Assembly: GCF_047238125.1 (NCBI RefSeq)
Contig: NZ_JBDFMH010000001.1
Span: 1,922,001 to 1,986,000, forward strand
Length of the DNA: 64,000 nucleotides
Source: JBDFMH01 sp047238125
GTDB taxonomy: Bacteria; Pseudomonadota; Alphaproteobacteria; Sphingomonadales; Sphingomonadaceae
Direction: 5' to 3'
This document shows positions 8,318-16,569 of the stretch, piece after piece (within the stretch, counting starts at the first letter, position 1; each line of letters starts with the position of its first letter). A program made the position numbers and the translations under genes. Under the pieces are notes generated by a model. The model worked only from the letters and a program-made list of their open reading frames with translations, made no database searches and had not been told where the DNA came from.

Positions 8318-9217
8318 TCAGCGCCCGATCGGCCTTCCCAGGCGGATCGGGCGATGTTCGTTGCGCCTGTAGAAATCCTGCACGATCTCCCAGCCCTCGG
8401 CCGAACTCTCGACGAAGTGGAAAAGCTCGAGATCGTTGGGCCCGATCACGCCTTCCTCGACCAGCGCATCGAAATCGATCACGCGGGTCCAGAATTCCCG
8501 GCCGTAGAACAGGATCGGCAGCGCGGCCATCTTACCCGTCTGGATCAGCGTCAACAGCTCGAACGTCTCGTCGAAGGTGCCGAACCCGCCCGGGAATACC
8601 GCGACGGCGCGTGCACGCAGCAGAAAGTGCATCTTCCGAAGCGCGAAATAGTGGAATTGGAACGAGAGCGAGGGCGTCACATAAGGGTTCGGCGCCTGCT
8701 CGAACGGCAGCACGATATTCAACCCGATCGATTCGGCCCCGGCATCCGCCGCGCCGCGATTGGCCGCCTCCATGATCGATGGCCCACCGCCCGAACACAC
8801 CACGAAATGGCGCTGCCCCTCGTCATCGCGCGGTGCCTCGCTCGCCAGCCGTGCCAGTGCGCGCGCCTCGTCATAATATCTCGCCTTGGCCGCCAGACGC
8901 TCGGCAATCGCGCGCTGGGTATCGGTCTTGGCCGCCGCAACGATCGCGTCGGCCTTGGCAGGTTCGGGGATGCGCGCGGAGCCGTAGAAGACGAAAGTCG
9001 ATCCGATCTTCGCTTCGTCCAGTAGCAGTTCGGGCTTCAGCAGTTCGAGCTGGAAGCGGATCGGGCGAAGATCCTCGCGCAGCAGGAAATCATTGTCCTG
9101 GAAAGCCAGCTTGTAGGCCGGATCAGCGGTCTGCGGGGTCGATACGCTCTGACGGGCGACCTCGGCATCATCCTTCGCCTTGGCAAAAACGCGCTTCGGG
9201 ATATCCTCGTTCTTCAT
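8318..9217 (-). CDS. TIGR00730/LOG-family Rossmann-fold protein
   Basis: A 299-residue protein of the lysine-decarboxylase-like LOG family, with the diagnostic PGGFGTFDE motif and the upstream nucleotide-binding stretch SGGGPSIMEAANRGA. Characterised relatives remove ribose 5-phosphate from cytokinin ribotides or act on related nucleotides; the bacterial role in this lineage is not established. About 90 extra N-terminal residues before the Rossmann core make it longer than the plain LOG form. The ATG at 9217 is preceded by GGAGG about 13 nt away. Longer reading upstream would run into unrelated sequence. Confidence 0.82.
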   Translation of the reverse strand: MKNEDIPKRVFAKAKDDAEVARQSVSTPQTADPAYKLAFQDNDFLLREDLRPIRFQLELLKPELLLDEAKIGSTFVFYGSARIPEPAKADAIVAAAKTDTQRAIAERLAAKARYYDEARALARLASEAPRDDEGQRHFVVCSGGGPSIMEAANRGAADAGAESIGLNIVLPFEQAPNPYVTPSLSFQFHYFALRKMHFLLRARAVAVFPGGFGTFDETFELLTLIQTGKMAALPILFYGREFWTRVIDFDALVEEGVIGPNDLELFHFVESSAEGWEIVQDFYRRNEHRPIRLGRPIGR

Positions 9218-9278
9218 TTGCTGGCTGCTGCCTCCATCAAGTTCGCCGCCATTCGGCATTCGCGAAAAAGGAGTCAGA

Positions 9279-9923
9279 TTAGCGACAATAGGGCCCCCTG
9301 CCCATGTCGAAATGCAGATGATCGGCATGATAGGCGTTGGCATCGGGGCCGATCGCGACGTTGAAGCGGCGACATCCCTCGCGGTGCAGGCGACGCAGGA
9401 ACTCGCGGGTCGCGCCATCCTCTCCGCGCCAACCGTCCTTCACGGTCACGCGCCGGCCGTCGGCCAGCTGGAAAGCGGAAATGTCGACTGCGTTGGCCAG
9501 GCCATGTTCGGACAATTTATTGCCGGCGATCCCGTTGACCGGGCGGCAGGCATAGCTGCCGAAGCTCTCGATCCTGCTGACATAGGTGCCGAACGCATTT
9601 TGCGCAGCGGGCTGCACGGCATCGCGCACCCAGCGGCCGAGCGCGCGCGCCGTCGGGCATTTGACTGCGCCGAGATTGGTGACCGGGATGCCGATCGCGA
9701 CCAGCTTGACCGATCCCGTCGCAGAACAGCCGCCGGCGAACTGGCGATCGGGCAATGCTTCGAACCGCACGCCCTCCCGCGTCAGATCGGCCAGGCACTG
9801 GCGCACCGCGGCCGGATCCTCGGTCGGTCGCTGGGCGATAGGCCGGCTCTGCCGGGGCGGCTCCCTGCCTGCCGGGATGCAGGCGGTGGCGATCAGGCAT
9901 ACGCCGATAAGCAACTTGCGCAT
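9279..9923 (-). CDS. Extensin-like C-terminal domain lipoprotein (probable cell-wall peptidase)
   Basis: A 214-residue exported protein. The signal peptide ends with Cys14 (LIATAC), a plausible but not ideal lipobox. The body matches the extensin-like C-terminal family, related to zinc D-Ala-D-Ala carboxypeptidases: SEHGLANAVDIS supplies a His/Asp pair, and HADHLHFD (199-206) supplies the late histidines. A peptidoglycan role in the periplasm is inferred. The frame continues upstream to 10055 over the serC leader, but the ATG at 9923 is the start that gives a signal peptide. It is divergent from serC. Confidence 0.85.
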   Translation of the reverse strand: MRKLLIGVCLIATACIPAGREPPRQSRPIAQRPTEDPAAVRQCLADLTREGVRFEALPDRQFAGGCSATGSVKLVAIGIPVTNLGAVKCPTARALGRWVRDAVQPAAQNAFGTYVSRIESFGSYACRPVNGIAGNKLSEHGLANAVDISAFQLADGRRVTVKDGWRGEDGATREFLRRLHREGCRRFNVAIGPDANAYHADHLHFDMGRGPYCR

Positions 9924-9983
9924 GGCCGTTACGATGCTGGGATCGACAGCCACGATCAAGTTGACTTCGCCCGACCGCCCTCT

Positions 9984-10043
9984 AAAGCCGCCGGCGGGCC
10001 ACGCCGTCCCAACGCGGCGCGTGCTCTCTGCAAGGAGAGACTG
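9984..10043 (+). promoter_or_regulatory. Putative serC leader RNA with Shine-Dalgarno hairpin
   Basis: Immediately before serC, CTCTCT (10024-10029), loop GCAA (10030-10033) and GGAGAG (10034-10039) form a 6-bp stem with a GNRA tetraloop. The 3' arm is the serC ribosome-binding site. A GC-rich imperfect hairpin (about 10001-10023) precedes it. A conserved leader called the serC motif is known upstream of serC-serA in alphaproteobacteria. Position and the SD-containing last hairpin fit it, but I could not run the covariance model. No ligand is implied. Confidence 0.5.
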
Positions 10044-10045
10044 AC

Positions 10046-11185
10046 ATGACTGCACCCCGCCCCGGCACGTTGCCGGAACGTCCTTTTTTCTCGTCCGGCC
10101 CCTGCGCGAAGCCGCCCGGCTGGTCCCCCGACAAGCTCGCCACCGAATCGCTCGGTCGCTCGCATCGCTCGAAGATCGGCAAGGCGCGGCTCGCCTATGC
10201 GATCGATCTGACGCGCAAGGTGCTGGGTGTGCCCGATACGCACCGCATCGGCATCGTGCCCGGATCGGATACCGGCGCGGTCGAGATGGCGATGTGGACG
10301 ATGCTCGGCTGCAAGCCCGTGACGATGCTCGCGTGGGAAAGCTTCGGCGAAGGCTGGGTCACCGATGCCGTCAAGCAGCTGAAGCTGGACGCGACCGTCT
10401 CCACCGCCCCCTATGGCGCGTTGCCTGACCTTGGCAGCGTCGATTTTGCGGGCGATGTGGTGTTCACCTGGAATGGCACCACATCCGGCGTGCGCGTGCC
10501 GGACGGGGACTGGATTCCGGCCGATCGCGACGGCATCACCATTGCCGATGCCACTTCGGCCTGCTTCGCGCAGGACATCGCCTGGGACAAGTGCGACGTC
10601 GTGACCTTTTCCTGGCAGAAGGTGCTGGGCGGCGAAGGCGCGCACGGCATTTTAGTGCTTGGCCCGCGCGCGGTCGAGCGGCTCGAAAGCTACACGCCCG
10701 ATCGCCCGCTGCCCAAGGTCTTCCGCCTGGTTTCCAAGGGCAAGTTGGCCGAAGGCGTGTTCAAGGGCGAGACGATCAACACGCCTTCGATGCTAGCGGT
10801 CGAGGATTATATCCACAGCCTGGAATGGGCCGACGGTCTGGGCGGGCTGCCGGCCTTGATCGCGCGTGCCGATGCGAACGCCGCTGCACTCGACGCCTGG
10901 GTGAAACGCACCGACTGGATCGACCATCTCGCGGCTGATCCCGCCACCCGGTCAAACACCAGCGTCTGCCTCAAGTTCGCGGGGCTCGAAGGCGATGCGG
11001 CCGCGGCCGTCGAGAAGAAGATGGTCGCGCTGCTCGAAGCGGAAGGTGCAGCCTACGATATCGGATCGTATCGCGACGCCCCGGCGGGCCTGCGAATCTG
11101 GTGCGGCGGCACGGTCGAAACCGCCGATATCGAAGCGCTCGGCCCGTGGCTTGACTGGGCGTGGGCGCAGGCGGCTGCCGCCTAG
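10046..11185 (+). CDS. serC: Phosphoserine transaminase SerC (alphaproteobacterial type)
   Basis: Converts 3-phosphohydroxypyruvate to phosphoserine, using glutamate and PLP, in serine synthesis; it may also serve vitamin B6 synthesis. The 379-residue protein begins MTAPRPGTLPERPFFSSGPC. It carries the PLP lysine in FSWQKVLGGEGAHG (Lys192) and the cofactor aspartate in TIADATSA (Asp168). It starts seven bases after the GGAGAG of the leader hairpin. serA follows after a 128-nt gap of palindromic repeats; the two catalyse consecutive steps and are probably one transcript. Confidence 0.96.
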   Translation: MTAPRPGTLPERPFFSSGPCAKPPGWSPDKLATESLGRSHRSKIGKARLAYAIDLTRKVLGVPDTHRIGIVPGSDTGAVEMAMWTMLGCKPVTMLAWESFGEGWVTDAVKQLKLDATVSTAPYGALPDLGSVDFAGDVVFTWNGTTSGVRVPDGDWIPADRDGITIADATSACFAQDIAWDKCDVVTFSWQKVLGGEGAHGILVLGPRAVERLESYTPDRPLPKVFRLVSKGKLAEGVFKGETINTPSMLAVEDYIHSLEWADGLGGLPALIARADANAAALDAWVKRTDWIDHLAADPATRSNTSVCLKFAGLEGDAAAAVEKKMVALLEAEGAAYDIGSYRDAPAGLRIWCGGTVETADIEALGPWLDWAWAQAAAA

Positions 11186-11187
11186 AG

Positions 11188-11300
11188 CCCTCTCCCCTTT
11201 GGGGAGAGGGTTGGGAGAGGGGCGGCGGCTGGACGCTCCCCTCGAACGGCCCAGCTCCCCTACCCCTCTCACCGGCCTTCTCCCCAAAGGGGAGAGGGAG
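11188..11300. repeat. REP-like palindromic repeat pair between serC and serA
   Basis: CCCTCTCCCC (11188-11197), TTT, GGGGAGAGGG (11201-11210) is a perfect 10-bp inverted repeat. A near-matching hairpin, TTCTCCCC-AAA-GGGGAGAG, ends the element at about 11278-11298, and the inside carries matching GGGAGAGGGG and CCCCTCTC strands. The whole block therefore looks like a bacterial interspersed palindromic element with two hairpins facing each other. The serA ribosome-binding site lies just after it. Confidence 0.75.
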
Positions 11301-11313
11301 ATTAGGAGCAGAC

Positions 11314-12891
11314 ATGCCCAAGGTGCTGATTTCCGACAAGATGGACCCGAAAGCCGCCGAGATCTTCCGCAGCCGCGGAGTCGAGGTCGACGAAATCACC
11401 GGCAAGACCAAGGACGAGCTGATCGCGATGATCGGCGCGTATGACGGTCTGGCGATCCGGTCCTCGACCAAGGTGACGAAGGACGTGCTGGCCGCGGCCA
11501 CCAACCTGAAGGTGGTCGGCCGCGCCGGCATCGGCGTCGACAATGTCGATATCCCGGCCGCTTCCGAGCGCGGCGTCGTCGTGATGAACACGCCGTTCGG
11601 CAACTCGATCACCACCGCCGAGCACGCCATCGCACTGATGTTCGCGCTCGCCCGCCAGCTGCCGGAGGCGGACGCCTCCACCCAGGCCGGCAAGTGGGAG
11701 AAGAACCGCTTCATGGGCGTGGAGCTCACGTCCAAGACGCTGGGCCTGATCGGTGCCGGCAATATCGGCTCGATCGTCGCCGATCGCGCGCTTGGCCTGA
11801 AGATGAAGGTGATCGCCTATGATCCCTTCCTGACTCCCGAGCGCGCAATCGAGATGGGGGTAGAGAAGGTCGCGCTGGACGATCTGCTGGCACGCGCCGA
11901 TTTCATCACGCTGCATACGCCGTTGACCGATGCCACCCGCAACATCCTGTCCGCCGAGAATTTGGCCAAGGCCAAGCCCGGCGTGCGGATCATCAATTGC
12001 GCGCGCGGCGGGCTGATCGATGAGGCGGCGCTCAAGGACGCGCTCGATTCGGGCCATGTCGCTGGGGCCGCACTCGACGTATTCGTCGAGGAGCCGGCGA
12101 AGGCATCGCCGCTGTTCGGCACGCCCAACTTCATCTCGACCCCGCATCTTGGCGCATCCACCAACGAGGCGCAGGTCAACGTTGCGATCCAGGTGGCCGA
12201 GCAGATGGCCGATTACCTCGTATCGGGCGGCGTCACCAACGCACTCAACATGCCGTCGCTCTCGGCGGAGGAAGCGCCGCGGCTGAAGCCCTATATGGCG
12301 CTGGCCGAAAAGCTCGGCAGCCTCGTCGGCCAGCTCGCGCATGGCAGCATCAGCGGCATCTCGATCGAGGCAGAGGGTGCCGCCGCCCATGTCAACCTGA
12401 AGCCGATCATCGGCGCCGTCCTGGCCGGCTTCATGCGGGTCCACTCAGACACGGTGAACATGGTCAACGCGCCGTTCCTCGCCAAGGAACGCGGGCTGGA
12501 CGTGCGCGAAGTGCGGCACGACCGCGAGGGTGATTATCACACGCTGATCCGCGTCTCGGCGCAGACTCGCGACGGTGATCGTTCGGTCGCGGGCACGCTG
12601 TTCGGCAATGCGGCACCGCGACTGGTGGAGCTGTTCGGCATCAAGGTCGAAGCCGATCTGGCCGGGCACATGCTCTACATCGTCAACGACGACGCGCCCG
12701 GCTTCATCGGCCGGCTGGGCACCACGCTGGGCGAGGCAGGCGTCAACATCGGCACCTTCCATCTCGGCCGCCGCGAGGCAGGCGGCGAGGCGGTGCTGCT
12801 GCTGTCGGTCGACAGCCGCGTCGAGCCAGACCTGCTGGCCCGCATCCGCCAGCTGCCCGGCGTCCGCATGGCCCAGGCGCTGGCATTCTAA
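11314..12891 (+). CDS. serA: D-3-phosphoglycerate dehydrogenase SerA
   Basis: The first step of serine synthesis, NAD-dependent oxidation of 3-phosphoglycerate. At 525 residues it is the long form. The NAD motif GAGNIG is at 147-152. The catalytic Arg231 (INCARGGLIDE), a Glu at about 260 (FVEEP) and His278 (TPHLGAST) follow. A middle allosteric substrate-binding region (about 320-440) and a C-terminal ACT domain (about 455-525) come last, so serine feedback is likely. The ATG at 11314 follows AGGAG. A longer open frame starts at 11161 but runs through the repeat and the end of serC. Confidence 0.96.
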   Translation: MPKVLISDKMDPKAAEIFRSRGVEVDEITGKTKDELIAMIGAYDGLAIRSSTKVTKDVLAAATNLKVVGRAGIGVDNVDIPAASERGVVVMNTPFGNSITTAEHAIALMFALARQLPEADASTQAGKWEKNRFMGVELTSKTLGLIGAGNIGSIVADRALGLKMKVIAYDPFLTPERAIEMGVEKVALDDLLARADFITLHTPLTDATRNILSAENLAKAKPGVRIINCARGGLIDEAALKDALDSGHVAGAALDVFVEEPAKASPLFGTPNFISTPHLGASTNEAQVNVAIQVAEQMADYLVSGGVTNALNMPSLSAEEAPRLKPYMALAEKLGSLVGQLAHGSISGISIEAEGAAAHVNLKPIIGAVLAGFMRVHSDTVNMVNAPFLAKERGLDVREVRHDREGDYHTLIRVSAQTRDGDRSVAGTLFGNAAPRLVELFGIKVEADLAGHMLYIVNDDAPGFIGRLGTTLGEAGVNIGTFHLGRREAGGEAVLLLSVDSRVEPDLLARIRQLPGVRMAQALAF

Positions 12892-12897
12892 TGACCA

Positions 12898-12955
12898 CCC
12901 TCTCCCCGCCTGCGGGGAGAGGGACAGCCGCCACAGGCGGCAGGGAGAGGGGCCG
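12898..12955. repeat. REP-like palindromic repeat downstream of serA
   Basis: CCCTCTCCCCGC (12898-12909), CT, GCGGGGAGAGGG (12912-12923) is a perfect 12-bp inverted repeat. It is followed by a smaller hairpin GCCGCC-ACA-GGCGGC and a GGGAGAGGGG strand. It shares the CCCTCTCCCC core with the element between serC and serA. It ends only a few bases before the ATG of the DUF559 pseudogene. Confidence 0.75.
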
Positions 12956-12960
12956 GCGCA

Positions 12961-13347
12961 ATGCGTGATCCCGAGACTGTCGCGAGGGCCAGGGCGCTGA
13001 GAAGCAACCAGACGCCGGTCGAGGCGCGGCTGTGGCACGCGCTACGCGGCCATCGCTTCGGCGGCATCAAAGTCTCGCGCCAGATCCCGATCGGCCCGTT
13101 CATCGTCGATTTCGGAGCGCGCAGTCGGAAGCTGCTGATCGAGATCGACGGGGATAGCCATGCCGGCCGACAGGATTAAGACGCAGCGCGGACAGCGTTT
13201 CTCGAATCGAAGGGGTATCGGGTGGTCCGGTTCACCAATGCCGACGTGATCAGTAACCTCGATGGCGTGCTCGCCGCCATCGGCGATGCGCTTGTCGCAT
13301 CCCCTCTCCCCGGCCCTCTCCCCGCCAGCGTGGAGAGGGAGCCTTGA
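12961..13347 (+). pseudogene. DUF559 endonuclease-like gene with in-frame nonsense codon
   Basis: Reads as a DUF559 protein (PD-(D/E)XK, Vsr-like fold) for 72 codons and then meets TAA at 13177-13179. After that stop the same frame continues with the normal family ending (DAARTAFLESKGYRVVRF, then NLDGVLAAIGDAL) to TGA at 13345. The position usually holds Tyr or similar, so one base change explains the stop. The fragment keeps the likely catalytic Asp50, Glu61 and Asp63. The last codons lie in a degenerate copy of the CCCTCTCCCC repeat, and the 5' end abuts another copy. The natural role of DUF559 proteins is not known. A sequencing error is the alternative. Confidence 0.8.
13299..13340. repeat. 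Degenerate CCCTCTCCCC-family repeat
   Basis: Two CCCTCTCCCC copies in a row (from about 13304) and a later GGAGAGGGAG strand resemble the two repeats upstream, with more mismatches. It overlaps the 3' end of the DUF559 reading frame and provides the purine-rich ribosome-binding site of hisZ. Confidence 0.6.
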
Positions 13348-14456
13348 GCTCCGGCCTTCTCCCGATCGGGCTGCGCGACCGGCTGCCGCCGCAGGCGGAG
13401 GCGGCGTCGCGGCTGCTGCACCGGATCATCGGCGCGATCCAGCGCCACGGCTATGAGCGCGTGTCGCCGCCGCTGGCCGAGTTCGAGGCGGAGCTGGTCG
13501 GCCGGCTGAAATCGGCGCGAGCGCAGGATCTGCTGCGCTTTGTTGATCCGGTGTCGCAGCGGACGCTGGCACTGCGCCCGGACATGACCGGCCAGGTCGG
13601 CCGGATCGCGGCGACGCGGATGGCGCATCTGCCGCGCCCGCTGCGACTGGCCTATGGCGGATCGGTGCTGAAGCTGCGCGCGACCCAGTTGCGGCCCGAA
13701 CGCGAGCTGACGCAGGTCGGCGCGGAACTGATCGGCACCGATGCCGCCGCGGCAGTGACCGAATTGCTGCAGGTCGCGATCGAAGCGTTGGAGACGGCGG
13801 GGGTGACCGGCATCACCGTGGACCTGACTTTGCCCGATCTGGTGGAAACATTGGCCGCAGGCGCGCTGCCGTTGCCGAAGGAGCGGATCAATGCCGTTCG
13901 CGCCGCGCTCGATGCGAAGGATGCCGGCGCGCTCGCCGGACTGGGGGCGGAAGCCTATCTGCCGTTCATCGCCGCCGCCGGCCCGCTCGATCGCGCTTTG
14001 GCTCGGCTCGCCGATGTCGGCGGCGCGGAGGCGCTCTCCAGCCGGCTGAATGGCATCCGCAAGATCGGCGCGGCGCTTGCCGGTCGGGTCGCAATCACTT
14101 TCGATCCGACCGAGCGGCACGGCTTCGAATATCAGAGCTGGATCGGCTTCTCGCTGTTCGGCGCCGGGTTGAGCGGCGAAGTCGGACGCGGAGGCAGCTA
14201 TTCGATCGTCCATCCCGATGGGCGGGAGGAAGCCGCAACCGGTTTTTCGCTCTATGTCGATCCGCTGGTCGATGCCGGCCTGGGCCAGGAACCGCGGCGG
14301 CGACTGTTCCTCCCGCTCGGCCACGACGTGCAGGCAGCCGCCCGGCTGCGTGGCGAGGGATGGACGACGATCGCCGCTTTATCCGCGCAGGATGGTCCGG
14401 CCGGCTGCAGCCACCAACTGATCGATTCGGTGATCCAGGCGATCGATCGCGCTTGA
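13344..14456 (+). CDS. hisZ: ATP phosphoribosyltransferase regulatory subunit HisZ
   Basis: HisZ is a catalytically inactive relative of histidyl-tRNA synthetase. It is needed by short-form HisG for the first step of histidine synthesis. The 370 residues show the class II synthetase core, with motif 2-like ALRPDMTGQVGRIAATRM, and a late GEVGRGGSYSIV strand where true HisRS has its GGRYD-type motif. The start appears to be TTG at 13344, preceded by GGAGAGGGAG; the first ATG is far inside the fold. TTGA overlaps the stop of the DUF559 frame. HisG is not in this window. Confidence 0.9.
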   Translation: MSSGLLPIGLRDRLPPQAEAASRLLHRIIGAIQRHGYERVSPPLAEFEAELVGRLKSARAQDLLRFVDPVSQRTLALRPDMTGQVGRIAATRMAHLPRPLRLAYGGSVLKLRATQLRPERELTQVGAELIGTDAAAAVTELLQVAIEALETAGVTGITVDLTLPDLVETLAAGALPLPKERINAVRAALDAKDAGALAGLGAEAYLPFIAAAGPLDRALARLADVGGAEALSSRLNGIRKIGAALAGRVAITFDPTERHGFEYQSWIGFSLFGAGLSGEVGRGGSYSIVHPDGREEAATGFSLYVDPLVDAGLGQEPRRRLFLPLGHDVQAAARLRGEGWTTIAALSAQDGPAGCSHQLIDSVIQAIDRA

Positions 14457-14510
14457 TCGCCTCCTGGCTGAAGCTAGGCTCGGGCCCTGCTTCGAAAGGG
14501 GATTCCGGCA

Positions 14511-16499
14511 ATGCGGCGGACGATCACGGCCTGGTTCTTGACCGCGGCGATGGCATTGCCCGCAACCGCGATCGCAGCCGACTATAGCGTGCTGATCACC
14601 GGCCGGATCGCGGGCGCGATGACGGTCGATGTATCGGGTGACAGCCGGACGGTTGCCTACAGCTATAATGATCGCGGCCGCGGGCCGGACCTGAAGCAGA
14701 CACTGCGTTATGATCCGCGTGGCATGCTTGCCTCCGCCCAGATCACCGGCGTGGATTATCTGAAGGCCCCGGTCGAAGAACGCTTCACGCGCGACCAGGC
14801 GAAGGCCAGCTGGTCGAGCCAGGCCGATTCGGGTGACGTGGCCAAGCCGGGCTTCTACCTAACCTATCAAGGCACGCCGGAAGACTGGGCCGGTCTGCAC
14901 CGCGCGCTGCTGAAGGCGCCGGGCAATGCGCTCGATCTGCTCCCGGCTGGCCGCGCTCAGCTCACACGCCTTGCCGAACAGTCCGTAGCCGGCCCCAACA
15001 GTGCGTCCGAAACGGTGACGCTCTACATCGTCGAGGGCGTTGGCCTCACCCCGATCCCGACCTGGCTCGACGCCAAGGGCGAACTCTTCTTCTCCGGGCA
15101 GACCTGGTCAGGCACCGTGCGCAAGGGCTGGGAGGCGGCCGCGCCGGCACTGGTGGAGGCGCAGGAACGCGTACTGCGCGAACGCTCGGTCACCACCGCG
15201 CGTACGCTGGGCCGTCGGCCGGCCGGCGCGCTGGCGATCCTCAACGCCAACCTGTTCGATGCGGCCGCGCGGCGCATGCGCCCGGGTACGACCGTCGTGA
15301 TCCGTGGCGACCGCATCGCAGCGGTCGGCGCGGACGGCACGGTCGCAATCCCCGCCGATGCGGAGACGATCGATGCCGGTGGCAAGGCGCTGCTGCCAGG
15401 GCTGTGGGACATGCACGTCCATATCGCCAGCGACGATGAAGGCATCCTGCAGCTGGCGGCGGGCGTCACCAGCGTGCGCGACATGGGCAACGACGCCGAT
15501 GAGCTGATCGCGCGCCGGGACCGGTTCGCGAAGGGCGAGCTGATCGGCCCGCGCATCTTCATGGCGGGGTTCATCGATGGACCCGGCCCGCTGGCCGCGC
15601 CGACCAAGGTGCTGGTGGCGACGCCGGAGGAGATGACCGCGGCGGTCAACCGCTACGCCGATCGCGGGTTCGAACAGATCAAGCTCTACAGTTCGCTCAA
15701 GCCCGAGCTTGTGCCCGTCGCGATCAAGGTCGCGCATGATCGCGGCTTGCGCGTTTCGGGTCATATCCCGGCCGGGATGACGGCCGACAAGGCCGTGGAC
15801 GAGGGCTTCGACGAGCTCCAGCATGTCAACTTCACGCTGCTGAACTTTTACCCGGACGTCGCGGGGGAGACGGCAAGCATGAAGCGCTTCACCACGATTG
15901 GCCAACGGGCGGGGTCGCTCAACCTCAATTCGGCCCCGGTCAAGGCGTTCATCGCCAAGCTGGCGGCCAAGAAGATCGTCGTCGATCCCACCGTCGCCAC
16001 CTTCGAAGGCATGTTCACCGCGGCCCCGCGCGCGGTCGATCCGAGCTTGGCGGCAGTCAAGGATCGACTGCCGCCGCAGGTATCGCGCGGCCTCTATGGC
16101 GGCGGCATGGCGAAGGACGATGCGCAGCGCGCGCAGTATCGCGCCGCCTATGCCAAGATGGTCGAGATGGTCGGCGCGCTGCACCGCGCTGGGGTGCCGC
16201 TGGTGCCGGGCACCGACGGGTTCGCCGGTTTCCTGCTCGATCGCGAATTCGAGCTGTGGGCGAAGGCCGGGATCGCCAATCCGGACATCCTCTATGCCGC
16301 CACGCTCGGCTCGGCGCGCGTCAACCGGCATGACAAGGATCTGGGCTCGATCGAAGCAGGCAAGCTGGCCGATCTCGTGCTGTTCGACGGCGATCCGTCC
16401 AGCGACATCGCCGCGCTGCGCAAGCCGGTGACAGTCATCAAGGGCGGCACGCTGTACAATTCGACCAAGCTCTACGCGGCGGTGGGCGTGCGCCCCTGA
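14511..16499 (+). CDS. Exported amidohydrolase-family metalloenzyme
   Basis: A 662-residue protein with a signal peptide (about 1-22). Residues 23-235 form a domain I do not recognise. The amidohydrolase domain follows, with His302 and His304 in LPGLWDMHVHIA, a probable metal-bridging Lys391 (EQIKLYS), His418 (SGHIPAG), His438 (LQHVNF) and Asp569 (VPGTDG). The set fits imidazolonepropionase- or prolidase-like periplasmic hydrolases; the substrate is not predictable. GAAAGGGG upstream supports the ATG at 14511. It sits between hisZ and purA without an obvious functional link. Confidence 0.85.
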   Translation: MRRTITAWFLTAAMALPATAIAADYSVLITGRIAGAMTVDVSGDSRTVAYSYNDRGRGPDLKQTLRYDPRGMLASAQITGVDYLKAPVEERFTRDQAKASWSSQADSGDVAKPGFYLTYQGTPEDWAGLHRALLKAPGNALDLLPAGRAQLTRLAEQSVAGPNSASETVTLYIVEGVGLTPIPTWLDAKGELFFSGQTWSGTVRKGWEAAAPALVEAQERVLRERSVTTARTLGRRPAGALAILNANLFDAAARRMRPGTTVVIRGDRIAAVGADGTVAIPADAETIDAGGKALLPGLWDMHVHIASDDEGILQLAAGVTSVRDMGNDADELIARRDRFAKGELIGPRIFMAGFIDGPGPLAAPTKVLVATPEEMTAAVNRYADRGFEQIKLYSSLKPELVPVAIKVAHDRGLRVSGHIPAGMTADKAVDEGFDELQHVNFTLLNFYPDVAGETASMKRFTTIGQRAGSLNLNSAPVKAFIAKLAAKKIVVDPTVATFEGMFTAAPRAVDPSLAAVKDRLPPQVSRGLYGGGMAKDDAQRAQYRAAYAKMVEMVGALHRAGVPLVPGTDGFAGFLLDREFELWAKAGIANPDILYAATLGSARVNRHDKDLGSIEAGKLADLVLFDGDPSSDIAALRKPVTVIKGGTLYNSTKLYAAVGVRP

Positions 16500-16569
16500 T
16501 CCGCATGGACCGCAGGCGCGCCGCGCTCTATGCGGCACCCGGTCTCGAACGGCATCGACAGGAAGCGCA

